A stretch of 64,000 nucleotides of DNA from Anaerotignum propionicum DSM 1682. Its GTDB lineage: Bacteria; Bacillota; Clostridia; Lachnospirales; Anaerotignaceae. The stretch covers positions 3,056,418 to 3,120,417 of the forward strand of contig NZ_CP014223.1 of the NCBI RefSeq assembly GCF_001561955.1, given 5' to 3'. The translations under genes were made by a program, and so were the position numbers. Position 1 is the first letter of the stretch; each line of letters begins with the position of its first letter. Under the pieces are notes generated by a model. It had not been told where the DNA came from and did not search any database. It was given only the letters and a program-made list of their open reading frames with translations. Shown here in pieces: positions 1-7,779 of the stretch.

Positions 1-359
1 TGTCTGGCAAAACAATAGCTGCAATTTAAATTGCAAGTATGGGCAACATGAAGACAAAGTGCTTTTATCACATTACTGTTGTTTTTGAAATCATAAGCAA
101 GATTTTCATATTCGTCCTTGGTGAATAGTCTGTCTCCTTCCACTAGGGCTTGAATATCCTCAATGCATAGTAAAATTTCTTCCTCAGTTACGTCGGGTCT
201 ATCTTTATATTTTTCTAATATTGTCTGGACGATTTCATCCTTGCTGCCGGTTTCAAACATTTCAATAATGTCATACGCCACCTCATCCACCGCATGAACA
301 GAACCGCTGCAAGTATCCAGAACAATGTTATAATCGTTTAATTTATATTGATGTACCAA
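1..359 (-). CDS. scfB: SCIFF maturase, radical SAM (5' part only)
   Basis: N-terminal 119 residues of the radical SAM enzyme that installs thioether cross-links in the SCIFF peptide; the rest lies beyond the left edge. I read it from a TTG at 359 that follows AAAGGA by 9 bases and gives the typical start VHQYKLNDYNIVLD. The N-terminal part resembles the PqqD-like peptide-binding region of peptide maturases, with SGSVHAVDEVAYDIIEMF, and the radical SAM cysteine motif CNLNCSYC (CxxxCxxC) falls just before the window edge. It lies directly downstream of scfA in the same direction, separated by a terminator-like hairpin, the usual scfA-scfB order in Clostridia. Identification rests on motif plus neighbour and is firm; the C-terminal SPASM domain cannot be seen. 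Confidence 0.93.
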   Translation of the reverse strand, partial: MVHQYKLNDYNIVLDTCSGSVHAVDEVAYDIIEMFETGSKDEIVQTILEKYKDRPDVTEEEILLCIEDIQALVEGDRLFTKDEYENLAYDFKNNSNVIKALCLHVAHTCNLNCSYCFAR

Positions 360-423
360 TCTATTCAATCCTTTCTAAAACAAAGGGTAACACCCCTTGC
401 AGAAATACCCAAATACGAAAAAT

Positions 424-447
424 GCCGCCCTACTGAAAGCAGGCGGC
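424..447 (-). terminator. Hairpin between scfA and scfB
   Basis: GCCGCC (424-429) pairs with GGCGGC (442-447), and read leftwards the stem is followed by five T. It sits between the scfA stop and the scfB start and could act as a partial terminator that makes much more precursor than maturase. Confidence 0.7.
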
Positions 448-472
448 GGATTCGTTGTCAATCCTTTTGAGC

Positions 473-619
473 TTACTTCTGTTTGTTCTCGCAGGGCTGA
501 TTTGCTACGCCACAGGAGGTTTTGCAAGCAGACTGGCAGGATGTCTGGCATTCGCCACAACCACCAAAAGCTACGCTCTTTTTCAGGTCACGAGTTTTAA
601 TTGTCTTAATTCTCTCCAC
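473..619 (-). CDS. scfA: SCIFF ribosomally made peptide precursor
   Basis: A 48-residue precursor peptide of the Six Cysteines in Forty-Five residues family, substrate of the adjacent maturase. It starts at a GTG at 619 preceded by GGAG and has the family leader pattern IKTIKTRDLKKSVAFGG, then six cysteines in CGECQTSCQSACKTSCGV and QPCEN. Length and cysteine spacing match the family. In known SCIFF peptides the maturase joins cysteines to nearby residues through thioether bonds; the cellular role of the mature product is unknown. The gene is easily missed because longer spurious frames overlap it on both strands. A consensus promoter at 716-744 lies about 100 bases upstream. Confidence 0.95.
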   Translation of the reverse strand: MERIKTIKTRDLKKSVAFGGCGECQTSCQSACKTSCGVANQPCENKQK

Positions 620-701
620 GGTTTCATCTCCATTCTAATTTATGAAAATTCTATGCGTTTTCTATTGCCTGTAAGAGAAAAACTCTTCCGCTGAAAATCG
701 C

Positions 702-744
702 TTATATACTGAAAAAGTATATAACAAGTACCCTAAATTGTCAA
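702..744 (-). promoter_or_regulatory. scfA promoter with an inverted repeat over the -10
   Basis: Read leftwards: TTGACA (739-744), a 17-base spacer, TATACT (716-721). A perfect inverted repeat, TTATATACT / AGTATATAA (702-724, 5-base loop), covers the -10 element and the start-site region, so a repressor could bind here. The factor is unknown. Confidence 0.72.
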
Positions 745-1044
745 GGCGTATCCTTAGGAAATCAAGGTTTCCTCCTTCCCCTATTTCATCCTGTTTACGC
801 AAATTTGCAGAAATCTGATTTCCTGTCTTTTTTGGTTTTACATCAACATCAGCATCTCCTAAAATGCTTTTATTGTGGGGATTTTATGGAACTGGACTTT
901 CCATAGGAAATGTGTTAGAATGCATTTTAGTATTTGGGTAGTAGAAAAAATCCTTGACAAAAATAACGGGTTCAATGATCTCATGTTGAAGATTTTTTCC
1001 AGTTTACATAGTAAAAATATTATAAAATAAAGTGGTGTAAAATT
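745..1044. other. Intergenic, no gene seen
   Basis: AT-rich spacer between the leftward scfA promoter and the rightward GntR gene. No coding frame with a ribosome binding site and no clear hairpin were found. It must hold the GntR promoter, but no consensus pair is convincing. Confidence 0.5.
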
Positions 1045-1683
1045 ATGAAAGAAAAAATCAGCCCACCCGTTTACTCACAGATTGCCCTTGATATTGCTTT
1101 GCGTATCTCAAGAGAAGAACTGAAGGAAAACACAAAAATTTATGGTCGCTCCGTCATGTCCTCAGAATATGGCGTATCCCCTGAAACCATCCGCAGAGCA
1201 TTAAAGCTGTTGGAAGATGTGGGCATTGTTGAGGTACGAAAAAATAGTGGCGTGGTTGTTCTTTCCGTAGAAAAGGCAAAGGATTTTGCCCAGCGCTTCA
1301 GTGAACAAAACGATACCCGCCTCATTGAGCGTAATCTTAGAAGGCTTTTGGATCAACAGCTGAACTTAAATGAGCAAATTCGGGAAATGGTTTCTCATTT
1401 GGTACGCACCAATGATAAATTTTCCAAAAGCAATCCTTTTCAGAATTATGAAATTGATGTTCCCGGGGATTCTCCCCTTATTGGAAAGAGCTTGATGGAA
1501 CTTATGTTTTGGCATAAAACCAGAGCAACTATCATCGCCATTCGCCGTACAGATAAAGTCATTTTGTCCCCTGGGCCTTATGCTGTTTTGCTGGAAGGAG
1601 ACACAATTATCTTTGTTGGAGATATCTCTACCATCGAATCTGTCAGCAACTATATTACAAAAGCCCAGCAAATATCAGAATAA
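1045..1683 (+). CDS. GntR-type regulator with C-terminal RCK_C (TrkA-C) domain
   Basis: A 212-residue transcription factor. Residues 1-75 form a GntR winged helix (SRVMSSEYGVSPETIRRALKLL is the recognition region in shifted wording; seen here as YGVSPETIRRALKLLED). Residues 85-125 look like a helical linker, and residues 130-210 look like an RCK_C ligand domain (IDVPGDSPLIGKSLMELMFW, then GDTIIFVGD). In several Firmicutes proteins RCK_C domains bind c-di-AMP. It directly precedes an OpuC osmolyte transporter operon in the same direction, so it is likely its regulator, possibly responding to c-di-AMP or ions. Both the ligand and the target are inferences. A strong terminator follows, so it is its own transcription unit. 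Confidence 0.85.
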   Translation: MKEKISPPVYSQIALDIALRISREELKENTKIYGRSVMSSEYGVSPETIRRALKLLEDVGIVEVRKNSGVVVLSVEKAKDFAQRFSEQNDTRLIERNLRRLLDQQLNLNEQIREMVSHLVRTNDKFSKSNPFQNYEIDVPGDSPLIGKSLMELMFWHKTRATIIAIRRTDKVILSPGPYAVLLEGDTIIFVGDISTIESVSNYITKAQQISE

Positions 1684-1693
1684 AAAACAATGC

Positions 1694-1732
1694 AGACCTC
1701 CCATCATTCGGAAATGACGGAGGTCTTTTTTT
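1694..1732 (+). terminator. Rho-independent terminator after the GntR gene
   Basis: AGACCTCC (1694-1701) pairs with GGAGGTCT (1719-1726), with an inner ATCATT/AAATGA stem, followed by seven T. Confidence 0.9.
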
Positions 1733-1985
1733 ATGTGTAAAAGATTTGGAGAGTATTAGAATCATGTCCTTTGGTCTTTGTTGCACATGGATCAAAATAA
1801 TTAGTAATCAAAGTGTAATCTTAGATGAATTTGAGCATCCTAAAAATGCCTCAAAAGTTATCTACTTTCCTTCCAAAAAAAATAAACACTAATTCGAAAA
1901 TTTTTTTAAAGAGTGTTCCTTTATCTAACCTCAAACTCTTTTTTTTCCTGAAAGACGGGGATTTTTCTGTGGAAAACTGGGTTTC

Positions 1986-2014
1986 TTGACAACTGACAAC
2001 TTAATATGTATAAT
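1986..2014 (+). promoter_or_regulatory. OpuC operon promoter, perfect consensus
   Basis: TTGACA (1986-1991), a 17-base spacer and TATAAT (2009-2014), identical to the sigma-A consensus. Such a strong promoter is normally held down by a repressor; repeated GACAAC elements overlap the -35 and are a candidate site for the upstream GntR protein. The rest of 1733-1985 shows no gene. Confidence 0.85.
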
Positions 2015-2057
2015 AGAGTTGTTACTTTCGACAAAAAAGAAAGGAGATTCAAACTTT

Positions 2058-3185
2058 ATGATTCAATTTCGAAATGTAAGTAAGCGCTATGGTAAGAAAA
2101 TAATTTTAGATAATCTTACTCTAGATATAAAGGCTGGTGAATTTGTTATTCTCATCGGCCCCAGTGGTTGTGGTAAAACAACCACACTGAAAACAATCAA
2201 TCGTCTGATCGAACCGGATTCCGGTGAAATCATAATTGATGGTAAGGATATTACCAAGGTAGACCCCGTTCAACTGCGTCGTACCATCGGCTACGTCATT
2301 CAGCAAATTGGGCTTTTTCCAAATATGACTGTGGAACAAAATATTGCCGTTGTTCCAAAGCTTCTGAATTACAAAAAAGAAGAAATCGACGAAATCGTAC
2401 ATCGTTTATTAGATTTGGTAAATATGCCTTATGAGGAAAATGCAAAAAAATACCCTTCGGAGCTTTCGGGTGGACAGCAGCAGCGTATTGGCGTATTACG
2501 CGCCCTAGCGGCATCCCCGCCTATTGTTCTAATGGATGAGCCCTTTGGTGCTCTTGACCCAGTAACAAGGGATTCTTTGCAGGAGGAAGTTAAAAAAATA
2601 CAGAAAAAGTTGGGTAAAACCATCGTTTTTGTAACCCATGATATGGATGAGGCCATTCGCCTTGCAGATACCATTGTTTTTATGAATGAGGGTAAGGTTT
2701 TACAGGTTGCTTCTCCAGAGGAAATGCTGCAAAACCCCGCTGACCCCATTATTAAAAGCTTCCTTGGTAAGCATATGAATAATGGTAACACTGCCAATAA
2801 CATGGTAGCCTCCGACTTTATGCGCTCAAAAGTTCTGACTGTATCAAAAACGAAAAAAACCTTGGAATGTATTGAGCTGATGAGCCGAAGAGATGTATCC
2901 TCCCTGATTGTGGTGGAGGATGATGATACCTATTTGGGAACTGTCTCTGTAGATAAAATCAAAGCACAAGGTAAGGCAGGTAAAGAAATTGCAGAACTAA
3001 TCACCGTAGAGGCTATGACGGTAAACCGTAATTCCAATGCCCAGGAAGCCTTTGAGCTATTAATCGCTTCACCCACCGGTTATGTTATCGTACTAAATGA
3101 TAATAATACGGTTGCGGGTCTAATTACAAAAACCAGTATGGCAAAGGCCATGGGCGAAGCTCTTTGGGGGGAGATGACGCAATGA
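2058..3185 (+). CDS. opuCA: Glycine betaine/carnitine/choline ABC transporter ATPase
   Basis: A 375-residue ATPase that powers osmoprotectant import at the inner face of the membrane. It has Walker A GPSGCGKTTT near residue 38, signature LSGGQQQR near 140, Walker B IVLMDEPFGALDP near 160 and the H-loop FVTHD near 195. Two CBS domains fill roughly residues 255-370, as in OpuCA/OpuAA, where CBS domains sense ionic strength or bind nucleotides. I chose the ATG at 2058 because AAAGGAG sits 10 bases upstream; an in-frame ATG at 1986 lies on the -35 element and can be ruled out. It overlaps the next gene by four bases (ATGA) and leads the opuC operon. Confidence 0.93.
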   Translation: MIQFRNVSKRYGKKIILDNLTLDIKAGEFVILIGPSGCGKTTTLKTINRLIEPDSGEIIIDGKDITKVDPVQLRRTIGYVIQQIGLFPNMTVEQNIAVVPKLLNYKKEEIDEIVHRLLDLVNMPYEENAKKYPSELSGGQQQRIGVLRALAASPPIVLMDEPFGALDPVTRDSLQEEVKKIQKKLGKTIVFVTHDMDEAIRLADTIVFMNEGKVLQVASPEEMLQNPADPIIKSFLGKHMNNGNTANNMVASDFMRSKVLTVSKTKKTLECIELMSRRDVSSLIVVEDDDTYLGTVSVDKIKAQGKAGKEIAELITVEAMTVNRNSNAQEAFELLIASPTGYVIVLNDNNTVAGLITKTSMAKAMGEALWGEMTQ

Positions 3186-3823
3186 GTTATATGGAATTTT
3201 TTACAAAGCATTCCAATGAAATTCTCAAGGCCGTAATTACCCATATTGAGCTTGTACTCATTTCCGTTGGCATCGGTGTCATTGTGGCAGTACCCATGGG
3301 TATACTCCTTACCCGTCATAAAGCAGCGGCAAAATACATTTTATCCGCTGCAGGTGTGATTCAAACAATCCCTGGTCTGGTGTTATTGGGTATTATGCTG
3401 ATTTTAATGGGCATCGGCAAGCCTCCGGCAATTGCCGCCCTTTCTCTTTATGCCATACTTCCAATTTTAAGTAATACTTATACGGGTATTTTGGAAGTAG
3501 ATAGACATTGCATTGAAGCCGCAAGGGGTATCGGCATGAGCGGTATGCAGACTCTCTTTAAAGTGGAGCTGCCCCTAGCCATGCCGGCAATCATCGGTGG
3601 CCTACGCCTATCCACAGTTTATATTATCAGCTGGGCAACTCTGGCAGGAATGATTGGCGCAGGTGGTTTGGGTGATATGATTTGGACGGGACTTTCTACC
3701 TATGAAACAAAATATATTCTTGCAGGGGCAATCCCCGCTGCAATTATGGCTCTTGTGGCAAATGCATTGATTGGATTCCTCCAACGTGCAATGACGCCCC
3801 GCGGCCTAAGACTTGGGAGGTGA
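3182..3823 (+). CDS. opuCB: Osmoprotectant ABC transporter permease 1
   Basis: A 213-residue permease with five or six membrane segments and the binding-protein-dependent transport signature (EAARGIGMSGMQTLFKVELPLAMP, abridged: EAARGIGM...ELPLAMP) near residues 115-135, where it contacts the ATPase. It starts at the ATG overlapping the opuCA stop, after GGGGGAG. It is the closest neighbour of a second permease, and the two are expected to form the heterodimeric channel. Confidence 0.9.
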   Translation: MSYMEFFTKHSNEILKAVITHIELVLISVGIGVIVAVPMGILLTRHKAAAKYILSAAGVIQTIPGLVLLGIMLILMGIGKPPAIAALSLYAILPILSNTYTGILEVDRHCIEAARGIGMSGMQTLFKVELPLAMPAIIGGLRLSTVYIISWATLAGMIGAGGLGDMIWTGLSTYETKYILAGAIPAAIMALVANALIGFLQRAMTPRGLRLGR

Positions 3824-3827
3824 AAAA

Positions 3828-4427
3828 ATGACTGATTTATTTTCCCTGACAATACAGCATATGGTTCTTGTTCTCATTGCCATAGGATTTTCTACAATTA
3901 TCGGGATATTCCTTGGTATTATTTCCTATTGGGTGCCCTATCTGGATAAGGTAATCCTTTGGGTTGTGGATTCCTTACAGACCATTCCCTCATTGGCACT
4001 TCTAGCCATCTTGATGATTTTCTTCGGCCTTGGCAACGTAACCTTAGTGGTGGGACTCATTTTGTATTCCCTTCTGCCCATTGTTCGTAATACTTACCTT
4101 GGGTTAACGGGGGTACCTCTTCACTTAAAGGATGCGGCAAGGGGTATGGGTATGTCGAAACTGCAACGTATGATTAAGGTGGAACTGCCCCTTTCCTTTC
4201 CCCTGATTTTTTCAGGAATCAAAATTGCCACTGTGACTGCATTATCCATTGCGGTAATCGGGGTTTTAATCGGCTCCGGCGGTCTTGGTTATCCCATTTA
4301 TCGTGGAATTCAAACCATGAACTTCTCCGCAATTATGAAGGGAACCATTCCGGTGGTGGTTATGGCAGTTTTATTTGACTTAATCATGTCTAAATTTGAG
4401 CAGAAACTCGTGAAACGAGCAAAATAA
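3828..4427 (+). CDS. opuCD: Osmoprotectant ABC transporter permease 2
   Basis: A 199-residue permease paralogous to the preceding gene. It has the same EAA-type loop (KDAARGMGMSKLQRMIKVEL) near residues 103-122 and the IGSGGLGYPIYRG stretch typical of the OpuC permease family. The start is the ATG at 3828 behind GGGAGGT, four bases after the opuCB stop. The order ATPase-permease-permease-binding protein differs from B. subtilis opuC (opuCA-CB-CC-CD), where the binding protein lies between the two permeases. Confidence 0.9.
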   Translation: MTDLFSLTIQHMVLVLIAIGFSTIIGIFLGIISYWVPYLDKVILWVVDSLQTIPSLALLAILMIFFGLGNVTLVVGLILYSLLPIVRNTYLGLTGVPLHLKDAARGMGMSKLQRMIKVELPLSFPLIFSGIKIATVTALSIAVIGVLIGSGGLGYPIYRGIQTMNFSAIMKGTIPVVVMAVLFDLIMSKFEQKLVKRAK

Positions 4428-4448
4428 TATTCAAAAGGAGGATAATAT

Positions 4449-5342
4449 ATGAAAAAAAAATTACTATCTTTGGCAGTTGCCGCTACAGCTGTTTTTTCCA
4501 TGGCTTTGACAGGTTGCGGCAGTAAGGATACTGTTGTCATCGGTTCTAAGGATTTTAGCGAGAATATCATTCTTGGTGAAATTCTTTCTCAGCTGATTGA
4601 AAACAAAACAGAATTGAAGGTGGAACGGAAGCTGAATATGGGTGGCACCTTTATCAATTTTGAAGCACTGAAAAAGGGCGATATTGATATTTATTCCGAA
4701 TATACTGGCACTGGTCTGACTGCCCACTTAAAAATGGATGTCATAACCAATCCCGAGGAAGCCTATAACGTGGTAAAAGAGGAATTTAATAAACAATTTG
4801 ATATCTCTTGGTTGGAACCTTATGGCTTTAATAATACCTACGCCATCGCTGTTACAAGGGCAGTGGCTGATAAATATCATTTGGAAAAAACCTCTGATCT
4901 GAAGGGTGTTTCCGAAAATCTAGTATTCGGCGGTGAAAATGAATTCTTCAATCGTCAAGATGGGTTTGAAGGCTTCTGCGATTTGTATGGTGTCACCTTT
5001 AAGGGCGACCCTAAGATGATGAATGTATCCTTAAAATATCAAGCCATTGGCAATAATGATATGGATGCTACCGACGCCTTTACCACCGATGCAGAAATCA
5101 AAAAGTATGATTTAAAAGTATTGGAGGATGATTTAAACTTCTTCCCCCCTTATTATGCAGCTCCCCTGGTGCGTAATGATACCCTGAAAGAACACCCTGA
5201 GCTTAAGGACGTTCTGAACCTATTGGCGGGGCAAATTAGTGATGAGGAAATGACAGAATTGAATTATCAGGTTAATGTAGAGCAGAAAAAAGTGGAACAA
5301 GTGGCCACAGATTTCTTGAAAAGCAAGGACTTGCTGAACTAA
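4449..5342 (+). CDS. opuCC: Osmoprotectant-binding lipoprotein
   Basis: A 297-residue substrate-binding lipoprotein. Residues 1-22 are a lipoprotein signal ending in the lipobox LTGC. The mature part has the OpuAC/ProX-type fold: VVIGSKDFSENIILGEI near 29-45, then GDIDIYSEYTGTGL near 77-90, a segment that shapes the quaternary-amine pocket in this family. It is anchored outside the membrane and delivers betaine, carnitine or choline-type solutes to OpuCB/CD. AAAGGAGG precedes the ATG. A long perfect hairpin downstream ends the operon. The exact substrate cannot be told from sequence alone. Confidence 0.92.
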   Translation: MKKKLLSLAVAATAVFSMALTGCGSKDTVVIGSKDFSENIILGEILSQLIENKTELKVERKLNMGGTFINFEALKKGDIDIYSEYTGTGLTAHLKMDVITNPEEAYNVVKEEFNKQFDISWLEPYGFNNTYAIAVTRAVADKYHLEKTSDLKGVSENLVFGGENEFFNRQDGFEGFCDLYGVTFKGDPKMMNVSLKYQAIGNNDMDATDAFTTDAEIKKYDLKVLEDDLNFFPPYYAAPLVRNDTLKEHPELKDVLNLLAGQISDEEMTELNYQVNVEQKKVEQVATDFLKSKDLLN

Positions 5343-5414
5343 ACCCCTTTTTTCGATTCATTTTGAAACACTACAACTTTAAAACATAAAGACCCTTTAA
5401 TCTGCAAAAGAAAC

Positions 5415-5450
5415 GCCCGTTGCTGTGATTTGCAAATCACTACAACGGGC
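5415..5450. terminator. OpuC operon terminator
   Basis: GCCCGTTG (5415-5422) pairs with CAACGGGC (5443-5450) around an inner GTGATT/AATCAC stem, followed by ACTTTTTATTTT on the + strand. The frameshifted methyltransferase gene converges from the other side. Confidence 0.9.
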
Positions 5451-5455
5451 ACTTT

Positions 5456-6141
5456 TTATTTTCCCTTTACACATGTGAAGGAGGCCATGGCTCTCACACA
5501 ATTCAATTGTACTTGGTCATACATTTCATTCAATCTGGCTTCTAAGCTTTGCTTCGTCTCAAAGGGCGGGGTAAAAAATCCCTTTGGTACATAGAACCTT
5601 TGAATAAACCAATCTGTACGTTTACTCTCTTCTTGCACATAAAAACAACCGCAAAAATACCCCCGGGCTTTAGTACCCGAAAAATCTCTCTGTATGCATC
5701 CTCTTTGTCTGGAAAAGCATGAAACCCATTGAGGGATAGCACCAAATCAAAGGTTTTATCAGGAAAATCCAATGCACCCACATCCCCTTGACAAAAGGTA
5801 ACATGGTGAAGGTCCATAGCATCCCCTCTGCCCTGCGCTCGTACCATCATTTCCTCGGAATAATCCACGCAAGTGATTTCGGCCTTCTGTAGGTTTGTAT
5901 ATATAGGCATAGTCAATATCCCTGTACCCACAGGTACTTCCAGCATTTTACCTGAAAAATCAGAAGGAATTCCCTGCAGTGCAAATTGCAGATACCGATT
6001 ATTTTCATCTCGATTCATTCCCCAAATGATTTTGCATACAGCCTTTCCCAAAAAAGTATAGCAGGTAATCATTCCATCATAAAAGGTATGCTCTCCCCCT
6101 ATGGTTCTATAGGCATTTTGTATTTCATCATTTCTTGGCAA
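5456..6141 (-). pseudogene. Class I SAM-dependent methyltransferase, single frameshift
   Basis: Two overlapping frames together make one methyltransferase of about 228 residues. The N-terminal part starts at a TTG at 6141 behind AAAGGAGG and contains SAM motif I (LEVPVGTGILT), the acidic motif (VDYSEEMM) and LKPGGIFA. At 5641-5652 the frame breaks: the upstream frame drifts into unrelated residues and stops at 5542, while the other frame continues with FYVQEESKRTDWFIQRFYV, a C-terminus expected for this family, to 5456. One inserted G (restoring GCG GGT TGT) would join them. It is either a recent inactivation or a sequencing error. The substrate is unknown; it resembles ubiquinone/menaquinone-type or small-molecule methyltransferases. 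Confidence 0.85.
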
Positions 6142-6170
6142 TTTTCATTCCTCCTTTGGCTCGTATTTTA

Positions 6171-6947
6171 TCAGCCCAACGCCACATCCAATACCATCAT
6201 CAGCGCAAAACCTAGCGCTGCACCAATTGTCCCTATGTTGGAATGCTCCCCCGCTTGTGATTCGGGTATCAATTCCTCAATCACCACATAAATCATAGCC
6301 CCTGCGGCGAAGGAAAGAAAATAGGGCAATATGGGCATTACTTGCTTTGCCAACAAAATGGTAATCACCGCACCCACAGGCTCCACAACGCCGGAACCCA
6401 CACCATATAAAAACGCCTTTTTCTTGCTGGCACCTTCATTGCGCAAAGGCATAGAGATGATTGCCCCTTCTGGGAAATTTTGTATTGCAATGCCCAAAGC
6501 CAAAGCAAAGGCAGACATCATGGTAATATTACTGCCTCCCAACATGGCTCCTGCAAAAGTTACACCAACAGCCATACCCTCGGGAAAATTATGTAGGGTT
6601 ACGGCAAGCACTAACATTGATGTTTTGGAAAGCTTGCTGGGTACACCTTCCGGCTTATCACTGTCCAAATGCAAGTGAGGTATTATGGTATCTAATATCA
6701 ATAAAAATCCAACACCTAATAAAAACCCAATCAACGCAGGCAACCAAGAAGGGCCCCTTTGCTCTCCGGCCAAGTCAATAGCCGGAATCAACAATGACCA
6801 CACTGAGGCGGCAATCATAACGCCTGCCGCAAAGCCTAAAAGCAATTTTTTTACCTTTTCATTCATTTCATCTTTCATAAAAAACACCATTGCAGCACCT
6901 AATGAGGTTCCGACAAATGGAATCAGTAAAATCATAAATTCTTTCAA
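6171..6947 (-). CDS. ZIP family metal transporter
   Basis: A 258-residue membrane protein of the ZIP (ZupT/GufA-like) family, which imports divalent metals such as zinc, iron or manganese. About eight membrane segments are visible. The metal-site motifs of segments IV and V are intact: LHNFPEGMAVGV near residues 118-129 and QNFPEGAIISMPL near 155-167, plus the EE pair in VIEELIPES near the end. Between segments III and IV is a short HLHLDSD metal-binding loop. The start is a TTG at 6947 behind AGGTGA. It follows a TetR gene by 21 bases in the same direction, so the two likely form one operon and the TetR protein may control it. Confidence 0.92.
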   Translation of the reverse strand: MKEFMILLIPFVGTSLGAAMVFFMKDEMNEKVKKLLLGFAAGVMIAASVWSLLIPAIDLAGEQRGPSWLPALIGFLLGVGFLLILDTIIPHLHLDSDKPEGVPSKLSKTSMLVLAVTLHNFPEGMAVGVTFAGAMLGGSNITMMSAFALALGIAIQNFPEGAIISMPLRNEGASKKKAFLYGVGSGVVEPVGAVITILLAKQVMPILPYFLSFAAGAMIYVVIEELIPESQAGEHSNIGTIGAALGFALMMVLDVALG

Positions 6948-6968
6948 ACTATCACCTACCCATCTTTT

Positions 6969-7583
6969 TCACTTATCTTGCAGTAACTGATTCCAACAAG
7001 CCACCATGCATGCGACCATCGCTTCCAAATTTCTCCCCGCATTCTCCTCAGATTTTTCATGGGAAACCAAGTGTACAAAAAGATTCACTTGGGTATGGGC
7101 AAACCAGTGAAGCATATAGTCTGCTGGTTTTGACAGATTTCTTTGTAAACAAATCCGCTCAGCCATAAGACGATATTTTTTTTCTGTCATCTCCACAAAT
7201 TGCTCCTCTGTATGCTCGAACTTGGAGCCTCTGGATTTTGTTAACAACAGATGGAATGCGTCATAATTTTGGTAAATGCAATGGAGCATTTCTTTTGCAC
7301 ATGCCAAGTCCTCCATATCCTCTTTTACCTGATTAAGGTATTCCTCCTGATATAGCTCTTTGTCAAAATGCTCATCCAAAATCTGATTTAGCTCTCTTAA
7401 AGGCTCTTCCACAATGGAAGCAAATAAATCTTCCTTATTTTCAAAGAAAAAATATAAGGCACCTGTGGTGACCCCTGCATTTTTGCAAATATTTCGTAGG
7501 GAGGCTTGGGCAAAGCCTTTTTCCAAAAATTCTTTTCTGCCCCACTGAATCAACTGCTCTTTCGTTTCTTTCTCGTTTTTCAA
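6969..7583 (-). CDS. TetR/AcrR family regulator
   Basis: A 204-residue repressor-type protein. The N-terminal helix-turn-helix is clear: FLEKGFAQASLRNICKNAG, then VTTGALYFFFENKEDLF, near residues 20-55. The rest is an all-helical ligand domain with no assignable ligand. I chose the TTG at 7583 because AAGGAGG ends eight bases before it; the in-frame ATG at 7604 would put the ribosome binding site inside the gene. It is co-directional with the ZIP transporter and is the likely metal- or stress-responsive regulator of that pair. Confidence 0.88.
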   Translation of the reverse strand: MKNEKETKEQLIQWGRKEFLEKGFAQASLRNICKNAGVTTGALYFFFENKEDLFASIVEEPLRELNQILDEHFDKELYQEEYLNQVKEDMEDLACAKEMLHCIYQNYDAFHLLLTKSRGSKFEHTEEQFVEMTEKKYRLMAERICLQRNLSKPADYMLHWFAHTQVNLFVHLVSHEKSEENAGRNLEAMVACMVACWNQLLQDK

Positions 7584-7779
7584 AGGATACCTCCTTCTCA
7601 ACATAACACCGTTATCTATTTTCTATTATTATAGTATGTCGTATTTATTTTTTTGTCAATATACATCTCAGTAACCCACCGAAACATGACCAACACATTA
7701 ACTGACGAAAATAAAGTTAATACAGGTTAAATAATTTTTTTAGCCTTTAACAGTAATAACCCTTAATGTAATTTTAGAT

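Noticed and set aside
1986..2057. Extended N-terminus of OpuCA from the ATG at 1986
   Set aside because: The first codon lies on the promoter -35 element, and a good ribosome binding site precedes the ATG at 2058.
3601..3620. DnaA-box-like CTATCCACA inside opuCB
   Set aside because: A single one-mismatch copy inside a coding sequence; expected by chance in 64 kb.
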